From NCBI GenBank assembly GCA_028683385.1, contig JAQUIJ010000007.1, positions 124,001 to 188,000 of the forward strand: a stretch of 64,000 bases of DNA. The letters are read 5' to 3'. The position numbers were made by a program, and so were the translations under genes. Below are positions 43,050 to 53,006 of the stretch, in pieces. Numbering within the stretch: the first letter of the stretch is position 1; each line of letters starts with the position of its first letter. This DNA comes from Prolixibacteraceae bacterium (GTDB lineage Bacteria > Bacteroidota > Bacteroidia > Bacteroidales > Prolixibacteraceae). The notes below the pieces were generated by a model. The model had not been told where the DNA came from. It searched no databases and saw only the letters and a program-made list of their open reading frames with translations.

Positions 43050-44075
43050 TTATGTATTCAAAAGTTTCTGAATATCCATCAAATTGGTATCAATACTGTG
43101 ATTTAGTTTTACAGCTTTATTGAACGGCACATGAACGATTTTCTCGTTATCAAGTCCAATCATTATACTTTTTTGGTCATCAAGTAAGGCATCGATAGCG
43201 GCAACACCCATTTTGGTAGCATTTACCCTATCCTTTGCGGTTGGACTTCCTCCACGTTGGATATGCCCTAAAATAGAGACGCGTACATCCAGATCCGGAT
43301 GTTCTTTACGAACCCGTTCAGCTATTTGAATTGCACCGCCAGCTTCATCACCTTCTGCTACCATAATAATACCGCTGGTCTCTTTACTTTTATAGCCTTT
43401 CTCCAGAAATTTATTTAACTGATCGTGGTCGCCTTTTGCTTCCGGAATTAAGATCACTTCAGCGCCACAAGCGATTCCACTGTTCAATGCCAGCAAACCA
43501 GCCTCACGACCCATTACTTCGACAAAGAAAATCCGGCCATGCGAGCGAGCTGTATCTTTAATTTTATCAACAGCCTGAACTACAGTATTTAAAGCGGTAT
43601 CGTAACCGATGGTATAATCAGTACCATAAATATCATTGTCGATTGTACCAGGTATCCCAATAAATGGGAAATCGTATTCCTGCGACATAACCAGTGCTCC
43701 GGTAAACGAACCATCTCCACCAATCACAACTACTGCATCAATTTCAGCTTTTTTCAATTGCTGATAAGCTTTTTCACGCCCCTCTGGTGTTCTGAATTCT
43801 GCACTTCGTGCTGTTTTCAGCATGGTTCCTCCTAATTGCAGGATTCCACTAACATCGTTTGATTTAAGCGATATAAAATCACCTTCAATCATTCCCTGGT
43901 ATCCGCGGCGGATACCCACTACTTTTAATTTATTGGCTAAAGCTGCACGTGTAACTGCACGAACTGCGGCATTCATGCCAGGAGCATCACCACCTGAGGT
44001 AAAAACGCCGATTTTCTGTAGTTTCTTTCTTTTTTGACTTGGTTCTATGCTATTATCTCTAACTGTCATAATCAT
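43050..44075 (-). CDS. pfkA: ATP-dependent 6-phosphofructokinase
   Basis: 341 residues. IGVFTSGGDAPGMNAAVRAV (ATP-binding glycine turn), GGDGSFTGAL, the catalytic GIPGTIDNDI, VEVMGREAG and LGHIQRGGSPTAKDR are all in the bacterial PfkA order. A short N-terminal extension (MIMTVRDNSIEPSQK) precedes the core; an alternative ATG lies two codons in. It phosphorylates fructose 6-phosphate in glycolysis. It heads a minus-strand cluster with ispH and cmk downstream on the map but upstream in transcription. Confidence 0.95.
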   Translation of the reverse strand: MIMTVRDNSIEPSQKRKKLQKIGVFTSGGDAPGMNAAVRAVTRAALANKLKVVGIRRGYQGMIEGDFISLKSNDVSGILQLGGTMLKTARSAEFRTPEGREKAYQQLKKAEIDAVVVIGGDGSFTGALVMSQEYDFPFIGIPGTIDNDIYGTDYTIGYDTALNTVVQAVDKIKDTARSHGRIFFVEVMGREAGLLALNSGIACGAEVILIPEAKGDHDQLNKFLEKGYKSKETSGIIMVAEGDEAGGAIQIAERVRKEHPDLDVRVSILGHIQRGGSPTAKDRVNATKMGVAAIDALLDDQKSIMIGLDNEKIVHVPFNKAVKLNHSIDTNLMDIQKLLNT

Positions 44076-44170
44076 ATCATTTAGCTGATGAAAAAATCAG
44101 ATTAAAGGTAATTGAAGTATTTGGAATAAAAGCTGAAGTAAGTTAAATAGGAACTAACGTTAATGAAGAC

Positions 44171-45025
44171 TTAAAACTGTTTGAGCTTCTCTGCCACCTT
44201 TTCCATCAACCATTGAGGCGTTGAAGTGGCTCCGCAAACGCCTACTGTATTTACTCCAACAAACCAACTGGCATTTAAATCATCAGCAGACGAAACAAAA
44301 TAACTGTGCTCATTTTGCTTTTTACAGACATCAAAAAGCACGTGAGCATTCGAACTATGACGTCCGCCAACAAATACAATCAACTCGAATCTGGAAGCAA
44401 AATCCTGCAAATGAGGAACGCGGTTGGATACCTGACGACAAATCGTATCGTGAAATTCTACCCTATTTGTTTGTGCGTGATTCTTAATGTTTTCGGTTAG
44501 TTTCTTGAAATCATCAACCGATTTGGTTGTCTGTGAAAAAACAACCAATGGACGTGATAAATCGATATCGTGATAGTCTTCAGGATTTTCAATGAGAATA
44601 GCCTTTTCGTCGGTTTGCCCAACTAAGCCAGTAACTTCAGCATGTCCCTTATGACCAAAAATAACTACCTGTCCGTCTGATTCGTTCATGGCTTCACTGG
44701 CTTTTTTAACCCGTTGCTGAAGTTTCAAAACGACGGGGCAAGTGGCTTCGATAAGCGTAATGTTGTTTAACTGGGCATGTTCGTAGGTTGATGGTGGCTC
44801 GCCGTGGGCTCGGATTAATACCTTGCAATCTTTGAGTTGAAAGAATTCGTCGTGATTGATCGTTTTTAAACCCATCTGCTGAAGTCGTTTTACCTCCAGT
44901 TCATTGTGTACGATATGACCAAGAGAATACAGCATGTCTTCGCTTTTCAGCGATTCTTCTGCTTTCCCGATGGCATTCAGCACACCAAAACAAAATCCGG
45001 ATTTTTTATCAATTTCAACGATCAC
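44171..45025 (-). CDS. ispH: 4-hydroxy-3-methylbut-2-enyl diphosphate reductase
   Basis: 284 residues. Three cluster cysteines are present: SGFCFGVLNAI, ATCPVV and the C-terminal GVCGATSTPQWL. LGHIVHNELEV, RAHGEPP and FGHKGHAEVTGLVG follow the family. It makes IPP and DMAPP in the last step of the MEP pathway using an iron-sulfur cluster. About 100 bases separate it from cmk, which is upstream on the same strand. Confidence 0.95.
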   Translation of the reverse strand: MIVEIDKKSGFCFGVLNAIGKAEESLKSEDMLYSLGHIVHNELEVKRLQQMGLKTINHDEFFQLKDCKVLIRAHGEPPSTYEHAQLNNITLIEATCPVVLKLQQRVKKASEAMNESDGQVVIFGHKGHAEVTGLVGQTDEKAILIENPEDYHDIDLSRPLVVFSQTTKSVDDFKKLTENIKNHAQTNRVEFHDTICRQVSNRVPHLQDFASRFELIVFVGGRHSSNAHVLFDVCKKQNEHSYFVSSADDLNASWFVGVNTVGVCGATSTPQWLMEKVAEKLKQF

Positions 45026-45124
45026 GATCTTAGTATTTTAGAATTTATGTCCGTTGGACTTCGGCGTGAGCTCAGTCGAACACTAAAGCCAAACGACAAA
45101 GAATACTCGCATTTTACGATAACT

Positions 45125-45826
45125 TTAAACTTTAAACTTTAAACTTTTTTCGACCTGTGCGATTACCCAAGCCAGTTGTTCCTCCCGGGTCATGTAACTA
45201 TTGTCCAATACCAGTGCATCGTCAGCTTTTCGCAGTGGACTGGCTTCGCGGGTCGAGTCGATGTGGTCGCGCTCCTGAACATTTTGCAGAATTTCTTCAT
45301 AAGAAACCGTTTCTCCTTTGGCTGTCAGCTCATCAAAACGTCGCTGTGCGCGTATTTCAGCCGATGCGGTAACAAAAAGTTTCAATTCAGCTTCCGGAAA
45401 AACCACAGTACCAATGTCGCGGCCATCCATTACAATTCCTTTATCCTTGCCCATTTCTTGTTGTAACCGAACCATTGCAGAACGTACTTCGGCAATGGCT
45501 GCCACCGGACTTACATTTTGAGATACGGGCAATTGCCTTATTTCATCCTCTACATTTTCGCCATTCAGGTATGTGTCACTCTTTTGTTTTTCAGGATTGT
45601 AGCGAAATTCGATTTGGATTGTGGGTAGCAAATTAATTAGTTCCTGCACTTTAACAGAACCTTCAGAAATTAATTGTTTCCGGAGGGCAAACAATGTAAC
45701 TGCGCGATACATGGCTCCGCTGTCAATAAAGATGTATCCGAACCTGGAAGCTACCGCTTTGGCAATTGTACTTTTTCCACAAGAGGAATGTCCGTCAATA
45801 GCAACAACGATTTTATGATTGGTCAT
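45125..45826 (-). CDS. cmk: Cytidylate kinase
   Basis: 233 residues. P-loop in AIDGHSSCGKSTIAKAVA, SGAMYRAVTLFAL and GRDIGTVVFPEAELKLFVTA are standard Cmk segments. It phosphorylates CMP and dCMP. The neighbour order cmk-ispH-pfkA on one strand, with gaps of about 95-100 bases, allows a shared transcript. Confidence 0.95.
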   Translation of the reverse strand: MTNHKIVVAIDGHSSCGKSTIAKAVASRFGYIFIDSGAMYRAVTLFALRKQLISEGSVKVQELINLLPTIQIEFRYNPEKQKSDTYLNGENVEDEIRQLPVSQNVSPVAAIAEVRSAMVRLQQEMGKDKGIVMDGRDIGTVVFPEAELKLFVTASAEIRAQRRFDELTAKGETVSYEEILQNVQERDHIDSTREASPLRKADDALVLDNSYMTREEQLAWVIAQVEKSLKFKV

Positions 45827-46049
45827 TTATTTCAAAATTTGTGGCAAATATAAGGTATTTCGAAGTATGATCAGAAACCAATGAATACAATGGTAACACG
45901 GTATTTTTAATAAAAATAAAATAAGGCTCATTCGAACCTGAAAACATGACCGTTATCCCATCATTTTTTCTTTTTTGTTGTTATTCTTGTAATTTCCTGA
46001 AATGTATATTAACCAATACCCTCATACAACTTTTAATCATTCAGAAACG

Positions 46050-49000
46050 ATGCAAAAAAACAAATTTAAATTAATGATTCTGGCTGTTTTCAGCCTTACA
46101 CTTTCGATTGGAGCCAGCGCACAAGACGACGCCCGATTGATGCGCTATCCCGATATCAATAAAAACCTGATTGCTTTTGTGTATGCCGGCGATATTTGGA
46201 CGGTTGATGCCGACGGTGGCAATGCACGCCGATTGACATCACATGAAGGACAGGAAATTTTCCCAAAGATTTCTCCTGATGGGAAATGGATCGCATTTTC
46301 GGGTGAATACTCCGGAAGTCGCCAAATTTATGTAATGCCTTCAAATGGAGGAACTCCACGTCAGCTTACATTTTACAATTCGGTGGGTGTAATGCCACCA
46401 CGCGGTGGTTTTGACGATATACCTCTGGACTGGACTTCTGACAGTAAAAACATTCTGATTCGGGCCAACCGGACCGAGTTTGGAGAACGCAACGGGAAAT
46501 ATTTCTGGGTAAGTCTGGACGGTGGTTTAGAAAAGCCATTGCCAATTGTAAATGGTGGATTTGCCGCTTTGTCACCCGACAATAAAAAGCTATGTTTCAC
46601 CCCGATCGACCGGGAATTCCGCACCTGGAAGCGCTACAAAGGTGGTCGGGCATCCGATTTATGGATTTACGATCTGGACAAAAATACGTCAGAACAAATT
46701 ACCGATTTTAAAGGAACCGACCAGATTCCTACCTGGTTTGGCGATAACATCTATTTTGCTTCCGATCGCGACCTGAAACTGAATATTTACCAATACAACA
46801 CCACAACCAAGGCGCTGAAACAAATGACTTCGCATGCCGATTTCGATTGCATGTGGCCTTCAGGAGATAACGGACAGATGGTTTATGAAAACGGAGGATT
46901 CCTATACAAACTGAACCTGCAAACCGGGAAAGAGGAAAAAGTAACTGTCAACATTCATTTCGACAATCCGAATATCCTACCCTATTACAAGAATGTAAAG
47001 GATTTTGTACAGGCATACGAAATATCGCCTACCGGAAAACGCGCACTAATTTCGGCACGTGGCGACATCTTTTCGATTCCGGCTGAAAATGGCCCGACCT
47101 ATAACCTGACCAACACGCAAGGAGTTCGTGAGATTTATCCACGCTGGTCTCCCGATGGGAAATACATTTCATACTATTCGGATGCAACAGGTGAATACGA
47201 AATTTACCTACTCGAAAATAAAAAAGGTGCAACTCCCCGTCAATTGACGAGTGGTTCGTCGGCCTGGAAATACGATTCGGAATGGTCGCCAAACAGCAAA
47301 TACCTGCTATATTTCGACCGTACCCTTCAGTTGAAGCTGGTTGATGTTGAAACCGGGAAAACCACAGTGGTTACGCATGCAGATCGCGACGAAATTCATT
47401 CGTACTCATTTTCTTTCGATTCGAAATGGATCACTTACGACAAAGAAGGTGAAAACGGATTGGGCGCTGTGTGGGTTTATAACCTCGACAAAGCCGAGAA
47501 CAAACAATTGACAGACGATCGCTTTAACGATGGCGCTCCTACATTCTCAACCGATGGCAAATACATTTTTTTTATTTCCGACCGCGATTTCAACCTCGAT
47601 TTCAGCAGTTTTGAGTTTAACTACTTGTACAACAAATCAGCAAAAATCTATGCAGTAGCCTTGTGCGCCGATTGTCCAAAGCTATTCAAGGATAAAAATG
47701 ATGTGGAGCCGGTGAAAGAAGCTGAAACACCAGCAGTGGAGCCGAAAAAAGCGAAAAAAGAAAAAAAGGAAGAAATACCGGCAGTTGCTTTGCCTAAAAG
47801 TGTTCAAATCGATTTCGAAGGAATCAATTCCAGAATTACAGCTTTCCCATTAAAATCGGGCGAATATCGCAATTTGGCAGCTGTGGATGGCGGAATCCTT
47901 TACATCAGCGAAGGTTCGTTGCATAAATATACCATCGATGATAAAAAGGATGAAGAAATGATGGATGGTATAAGCCAGGCGGTGGTTAGCGCCGATGGCA
48001 AAATGATGATATATCGCTCCGGAAAAGACTTTGGGATTACCAAACTGACTACCGGACAAAAAGCGGGAGCAGGAAAACTGAACCTGAATGATATGGTAAT
48101 GAAAATTGATCCGAAGAAAGAATGGGCACAGATTTATTCTGACGGATGGCGCATTTTCCGCGACTATTTCTATGTGAGTAACATGCACGGTGTCGATTGG
48201 AAGGGAATCAAAGAACGCTACAGCCCGCTGGTTAATTACGTGAGCCACCGCGCTGATCTGGATTACATTTTGGGCGAAATCATTTCGGAGACGAACACTG
48301 GCCACTCGTATGTAGATTGGGGCGATTTTGAAAAGGTCAAACGGGTAGATACCGGCTTATTGGGTGCCGAACTGGTTGCTGATCCTGCTTCAGGTAAATA
48401 CCGGATTGCCAAAATATATGCTGGCGAAAACTGGAACGAAGCTCGCCGCTCGCCGCTTACTGAACAAGGTGTAAATGTAAAAGAAGGCGACTACCTGTTG
48501 GCAATTAACGGAACTGCGCTGAATCTGAGCATGAATCCGTACGAATTGCTTGAAAATACTGTAGGTAAAACTGTTGAAATCACGGTTAATTCGATACCAG
48601 ATGCTGCCGGTGCCAGAACATCTACTATTAAACCAATAGACAGTGAGTTGGAATTACTCCAACTGAACTGGGTAAACGAGCGCCGTGCCATGGTTGACAA
48701 ACTTTCGGGAGGTAAAATCGGGTACATCTACGTTCCGAATACCTCAACTGATGGGAACCGTGAATTGTTCCGAGGAATGTACGAATACAACGAAAAAGAT
48801 GCGCTGATCATTGACGACCGATACAATGGCGGTGGTTTTATTCCAGATGTAATGACCGACCTGCTCAACCGTAAAACACTCAGCTATTGGCAGCGTAATG
48901 GTTTATCACCGATGAAAACCCCCGGAGTGGCTCACAATGGACCCAAAGTGATGCTTACCAACGGTTATTCGTCATCGGGTGGTGACGCTTTCCCATACTA

Positions 49001-49334
49001 TTTCCGTAAAAAGGGATTGGGTACTTTGATTGGAACCCGCACCTGGGGCGGATTAGTTGGAATGTCGGGTAATGCCGGATTGGTTGATGGTGGTTACATT
49101 GCTGTTCCACGATTTGGCATTTACGATGAAAACGAACAGTGGATCATCGAAGGAACCGGCGTTTCTCCGGATATCGAGGTAGTTGACCGACCTGAACAAT
49201 TGGCAAAAGGTGTTGATCCTTGCATTGAGAAAGCTGTTGAAGTATTGCTGAAAAAATTGCAGGAAAATCCAGTAAAAAAAGTGAGTACTCCTGCGCTACC
49301 AGATCGTTCGGGATGGAATGAGCAAATGAAATAA
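46050..49334 (+). CDS. Tricorn-like secreted S41 protease
   Basis: 1094 residues from MQKNKFKLMILAVFSLTL; an in-frame ATG at 46002 precedes the signal peptide and is rejected. A long N-terminal beta-propeller (SPDGKWIAFSGEYSG, SPDGKYISYYSDATGEYEIY), a charged linker (EPKKAKKEKKEE), a PDZ-like part (VKEGDYLLAINGTALN) and the S41 catalytic core (DDRYNGGGFIPD, NGYSSSGGDAFPYYF, GTRTWGGLVG). Tricorn-type enzymes cut peptides; this one is exported to the periplasm. Confidence 0.92.
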   Translation: MQKNKFKLMILAVFSLTLSIGASAQDDARLMRYPDINKNLIAFVYAGDIWTVDADGGNARRLTSHEGQEIFPKISPDGKWIAFSGEYSGSRQIYVMPSNGGTPRQLTFYNSVGVMPPRGGFDDIPLDWTSDSKNILIRANRTEFGERNGKYFWVSLDGGLEKPLPIVNGGFAALSPDNKKLCFTPIDREFRTWKRYKGGRASDLWIYDLDKNTSEQITDFKGTDQIPTWFGDNIYFASDRDLKLNIYQYNTTTKALKQMTSHADFDCMWPSGDNGQMVYENGGFLYKLNLQTGKEEKVTVNIHFDNPNILPYYKNVKDFVQAYEISPTGKRALISARGDIFSIPAENGPTYNLTNTQGVREIYPRWSPDGKYISYYSDATGEYEIYLLENKKGATPRQLTSGSSAWKYDSEWSPNSKYLLYFDRTLQLKLVDVETGKTTVVTHADRDEIHSYSFSFDSKWITYDKEGENGLGAVWVYNLDKAENKQLTDDRFNDGAPTFSTDGKYIFFISDRDFNLDFSSFEFNYLYNKSAKIYAVALCADCPKLFKDKNDVEPVKEAETPAVEPKKAKKEKKEEIPAVALPKSVQIDFEGINSRITAFPLKSGEYRNLAAVDGGILYISEGSLHKYTIDDKKDEEMMDGISQAVVSADGKMMIYRSGKDFGITKLTTGQKAGAGKLNLNDMVMKIDPKKEWAQIYSDGWRIFRDYFYVSNMHGVDWKGIKERYSPLVNYVSHRADLDYILGEIISETNTGHSYVDWGDFEKVKRVDTGLLGAELVADPASGKYRIAKIYAGENWNEARRSPLTEQGVNVKEGDYLLAINGTALNLSMNPYELLENTVGKTVEITVNSIPDAAGARTSTIKPIDSELELLQLNWVNERRAMVDKLSGGKIGYIYVPNTSTDGNRELFRGMYEYNEKDALIIDDRYNGGGFIPDVMTDLLNRKTLSYWQRNGLSPMKTPGVAHNGPKVMLTNGYSSSGGDAFPYYFRKKGLGTLIGTRTWGGLVGMSGNAGLVDGGYIAVPRFGIYDENEQWIIEGTGVSPDIEVVDRPEQLAKGVDPCIEKAVEVLLKKLQENPVKKVSTPALPDRSGWNEQMK

Positions 49335-49369
49335 AGTCCCTGTAAATTCCTCAAAATGAGAAATGGGAA

Positions 49370-49400
49370 AACCCAGATAATGCGATGTGTTATCTGGGTT
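49370..49400 (+). terminator. Terminator after the tricorn-like protease
   Basis: AACCCAGATAA / TTATCTGGGTT stem followed by a T-run (TTTTAG), 36 bases after the stop. Confidence 0.8.
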
Positions 49401-49428
49401 TTTTAGTAATTATTGAAGGGTTTAATAA

Positions 49429-52400
49429 TTAGTTTCCGAAATATTGATGTAACAATTCAAATAATTCGTTCCGCTGGATTGGTTTCGACAGATAATCAGT
49501 ACAACCAGCATTAATGGCTAATTCTCTGGCACCATTTTGTGCAAAAGCGGTTTGAGCGATTATAATCACATCTTTATTAAATTGCCTGATTAAAGTGGTT
49601 GCCTGATAACCATCCATTTCCCGCATTTTAATATCCATCAGGATTAAATCGAGATCAGGATTATTACGACATATTTCAACCGCATTAGTACCTGTTTTTG
49701 TGAGTAATATTTCTTTACAATATTTATCGAGCATAGCAGTCAAAAATATTTCAGACCCTTCATCGTCTTCAGCAATTAAAATTTTCAGTTTTCGAATCTT
49801 AACTGATTTCGTTTTTGACGAATCTGATTGAACATCAGAACTCTTGCTTTGCGAAGGTGTAATATATGGAAGGGTAAAATAAAAGATTGAGCCGCCCTCA
49901 TCGATTTCAGATGAATTCCTGAACTTACTTTCCACCCAAATTTTTCCCCCAAGCATTTCTACATACGCTTTCGAGATGGACAAGCCTAATCCAGAACCTT
50001 CGTAATCACGTGTAAGCAATTCATCAGCCTGCCGGAATCGTTCAAAAACCAAATCCAGATGATCGGGACGGATTCCGATACCAGTATCTTTCACAAAGAA
50101 CCGCAGATAACCATTATCCTTTTCGTATCCTAACTCAATACTCCCAGTCTTGGTGAACTTTATAGCATTTTTAACCAGATTAGTCAGAATAGCATAAATC
50201 TTTTCCCAATCAGAATTGATGATAGCTTCTTTTGCAGGCAAAGAATTACGAACTAAAAGTTGTAATCCCTTTCCCTCAACTTCAGGCTTAAAGAAAATGT
50301 ATATATTTTCAACCAATTCATTAACTGATGTTTCTGAAATTTTGACATTCATTTGTCCAGACTCAATTTTCGAAATATTAATAATATCGTTGATGATATT
50401 AAGCATTCTGGCACCACTTTTTTCAATAATATTGACGTAATACTGCTGTTGTTCGCTGGTTAGATCAGCCTCTTTAAGTAATTCAGCAAATCCAAGAATG
50501 CCGTTCATGGGGGTTCGTATCTCGTGACTCATATTAGCCAGGAAAGCCGATTTCAACCGGTCACTTTCTTCTGCATGTTCCTTTGAATATTTTAAATCGA
50601 TGTTGAGTCTTTTTAATTCTTCATTTTGCTTAATCAACTGTGTTTGCAAACGCTTATTCTCGGTTATATCACGCGAAATAACAATAATACGATGAATTCG
50701 TCCTGCACTGTTTTTAAGAGGTATCAGCTGAGTGTGAAAAGTCTTATCAATTTCACCAAACAATATATCTTCCTCATAGATAATCAATTCTTCGGCTTCA
50801 ATGCAATGTTCATAGTTTCGTTTAAACTGATTGTATAAATCTGGAGGAATGCACTCATCAATATATCTGTTTTGAAAGTATTCAACAGGTCCGATCAATT
50901 TTTCCTCAGCAGCATTGAATGTTACAACTTTAAATCGCATGTCTTCAGTAACTTCATAAATGGCCATTATATCGAAAGTGTTATCAAATATTTGCCTGTA
51001 TTTGACTTCGTTTTCTTCGGCTATTTGTTTGGCGGTAATGAGTTCCTGTTCTGCCTTCTTGCGATCAGTTATATCAAAACAATTTCCAATGTACCCAATA
51101 AAATCGCCCGAGCTGTTGTAATTTGGGGTACCCAAATCAAGAATCCATCGATATTCACCTGAAGAATGCATCAATCGATATTCCATTTCAAAGGATTCGC
51201 GCCGGTTAAATGCCTGAACATAGGTATCAAAACACTGATCTACATCATCGGGGTGAACTCCTTCAACCCAACCATTACCCAACTCCTGTGCAAGTGTACG
51301 ACCAGTAAAGGTTAACCATGTTTCATTAAAATAATTACACAGTTTATCTGCACCTGATGTCCAGATCAAAGATAAGCCAGAGTTTGCCAGATTTCGGTAT
51401 TGCACTTCATGTTCACGGAGATCAATTTCAGCCTTTTTACGCTCTGTTATATTCTCATGTATTAAAACAAAACGTTCCGACTTGCCTCTGCTATCGTTTA
51501 AAGGGAATATCATTGCTCGTATCCAAAGTGGAATATCTGGAGCTTCCGATACTTCATCATGTGGATTGAAATAAATATCAGGCAAATAAACTATTTCACC
51601 ATTTTTTGCAAGTTTAATTAATTGTTTAAGTTCTTCGCTTTTGTTTTGCAGATCATCAAAAATAGAAAAATCAGGAGGAGGAATAGCTCCAAAAAGCTTA
51701 CTGTATGCAGGATTTCCATGAAGTGTATAACCGTCTTTATCTACAATTTGAATTGACAATGGGTTCTTTTCAATAATGTCATTTAGCAAAGCTTCAGCAC
51801 GCTTGCGTTCAGTAATATTCTCATGCATCAAAACGATTCTTTCCGGGCTCCCATTGTGATCATTTAAGGTAAATCCAACAGCTTTGACCCAAACTGGAGA
51901 ATCCGGAAATGATGGATCAACATCATGAACATTGTAGTATGAATCAGGGAAAAAGACAACTTCACCTCTTTTAATTTGTTCAAACAACTCGCCAAACCCC
52001 TGATTTAATAACTGGGGGTCTTTTAAAACCGAATAACCAGATGGTGGCTGAACCCCAAAAAGTTTAGTATGAGCCAAATTTGCTTGAAGAACAAATCCTT
52101 CCATATCCAGGATCTGAATTGACATCGGATTTTTCTCGATAATATCCATGAATATAGCTTCCGACAGTTTTTCATCTGTAACATCAATGGCAGTGATTAA
52201 GCAATGGTTCTGGTTTTTAGGAACAATGCCGGTTAAATTTACAATTACTGAAGTATTGTCGGCATTGATTAGGGTAATTTCGCAGGTTTCTTTGGTGTTG
52301 CTACCTAATACTTTTTCAAAAAAAAGGTTAAATATTGTGTTTGATTTTGGGGAGACAAAAGTTGGAAATGGCTTATTTTTTAAGCGCGAACGCTCCATTC

Positions 52401-52707
52401 CAAGCATTTGTGCCGCGCTGAGGTTTAATTCTAAGATTTTACCGGAATCAGAAAGGGTGAAATAACCTAATGGCGCGAAATCGTAGAGCTCTGTATATTT
52501 TTCAGTAGCTGCATCTGCCTGTTTTTTAGTCCTAATGAGTTCTTCATTCTTTAACTTCAACTCTAGCTGCTGAACTTCAAGCTCACGAAGAAGCTTGTAA
52601 ATTTCTGGTTCCGAAAGCTGTGCGATCGACCTTTCTACGTTTTTGCTTAATAACTCTTCAGCTTCTTTGCGAAGATTTTTAGACTTTGGAATACTGCTTT
52701 TTCGCAT
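49429..52707 (-). CDS. Hybrid sensor histidine kinase with five PAS domains
   Basis: 1092 residues, no membrane span. PAS domains at roughly 70-175, 185-305, 310-430, 435-555 and 570-690; the second and third are internal duplicates (IIEKNPMSIQILDMEGF against IIEKNPLSIQIVDKDGY). HisKA with MSHEIRTPMNGILGFAELL, HATPase with DTGIGI and GSGLGLSISKAYVEMLGG, and a C-terminal receiver with phospho-acceptor in LILMDIKMREMDGYQA. A cytosolic sensor of redox state or small ligands is likely, the signal unknown. It is a lone gene. Confidence 0.92.
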   Translation of the reverse strand: MRKSSIPKSKNLRKEAEELLSKNVERSIAQLSEPEIYKLLRELEVQQLELKLKNEELIRTKKQADAATEKYTELYDFAPLGYFTLSDSGKILELNLSAAQMLGMERSRLKNKPFPTFVSPKSNTIFNLFFEKVLGSNTKETCEITLINADNTSVIVNLTGIVPKNQNHCLITAIDVTDEKLSEAIFMDIIEKNPMSIQILDMEGFVLQANLAHTKLFGVQPPSGYSVLKDPQLLNQGFGELFEQIKRGEVVFFPDSYYNVHDVDPSFPDSPVWVKAVGFTLNDHNGSPERIVLMHENITERKRAEALLNDIIEKNPLSIQIVDKDGYTLHGNPAYSKLFGAIPPPDFSIFDDLQNKSEELKQLIKLAKNGEIVYLPDIYFNPHDEVSEAPDIPLWIRAMIFPLNDSRGKSERFVLIHENITERKKAEIDLREHEVQYRNLANSGLSLIWTSGADKLCNYFNETWLTFTGRTLAQELGNGWVEGVHPDDVDQCFDTYVQAFNRRESFEMEYRLMHSSGEYRWILDLGTPNYNSSGDFIGYIGNCFDITDRKKAEQELITAKQIAEENEVKYRQIFDNTFDIMAIYEVTEDMRFKVVTFNAAEEKLIGPVEYFQNRYIDECIPPDLYNQFKRNYEHCIEAEELIIYEEDILFGEIDKTFHTQLIPLKNSAGRIHRIIVISRDITENKRLQTQLIKQNEELKRLNIDLKYSKEHAEESDRLKSAFLANMSHEIRTPMNGILGFAELLKEADLTSEQQQYYVNIIEKSGARMLNIINDIINISKIESGQMNVKISETSVNELVENIYIFFKPEVEGKGLQLLVRNSLPAKEAIINSDWEKIYAILTNLVKNAIKFTKTGSIELGYEKDNGYLRFFVKDTGIGIRPDHLDLVFERFRQADELLTRDYEGSGLGLSISKAYVEMLGGKIWVESKFRNSSEIDEGGSIFYFTLPYITPSQSKSSDVQSDSSKTKSVKIRKLKILIAEDDEGSEIFLTAMLDKYCKEILLTKTGTNAVEICRNNPDLDLILMDIKMREMDGYQATTLIRQFNKDVIIIAQTAFAQNGARELAINAGCTDYLSKPIQRNELFELLHQYFGN

Positions 52708-52949
52708 AACATCAGAATTATTTAGTTACTCCTTTAGTTGCACAAAAACTATTGATGAACTCTGACCACTGACAGACGCAAGTATTTAGCTGTAAGGTTC
52801 GATCTTTACTTCTTTTTAGTTACATTTTGAAATTCATCCATTGAAGTCTTAAAAACCAGACAGATACCTTAAAAAATAAATCCCATATGCAAGATACAAA
52901 ATCAAATCGAGGTTTATGGTTTTACAAGGGAATATCTGATCTAAATGAC

Positions 52950-52985
52950 AAAAGCAGGTAAAGATTGTATCCATTACCTGCTTTT
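52950..52985 (-). terminator. Terminator of the [FeFe] hydrogenase gene
   Basis: AAAAGCAGGTAA (52950-52961) / TTACCTGCTTTT (52974-52985), 21 bases after the stop at 53007, with T-run at the end in minus-strand sense. Confidence 0.75.
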
Positions 52986-53006
52986 CCTGACCCTATCGAT
53001 GCAAAA

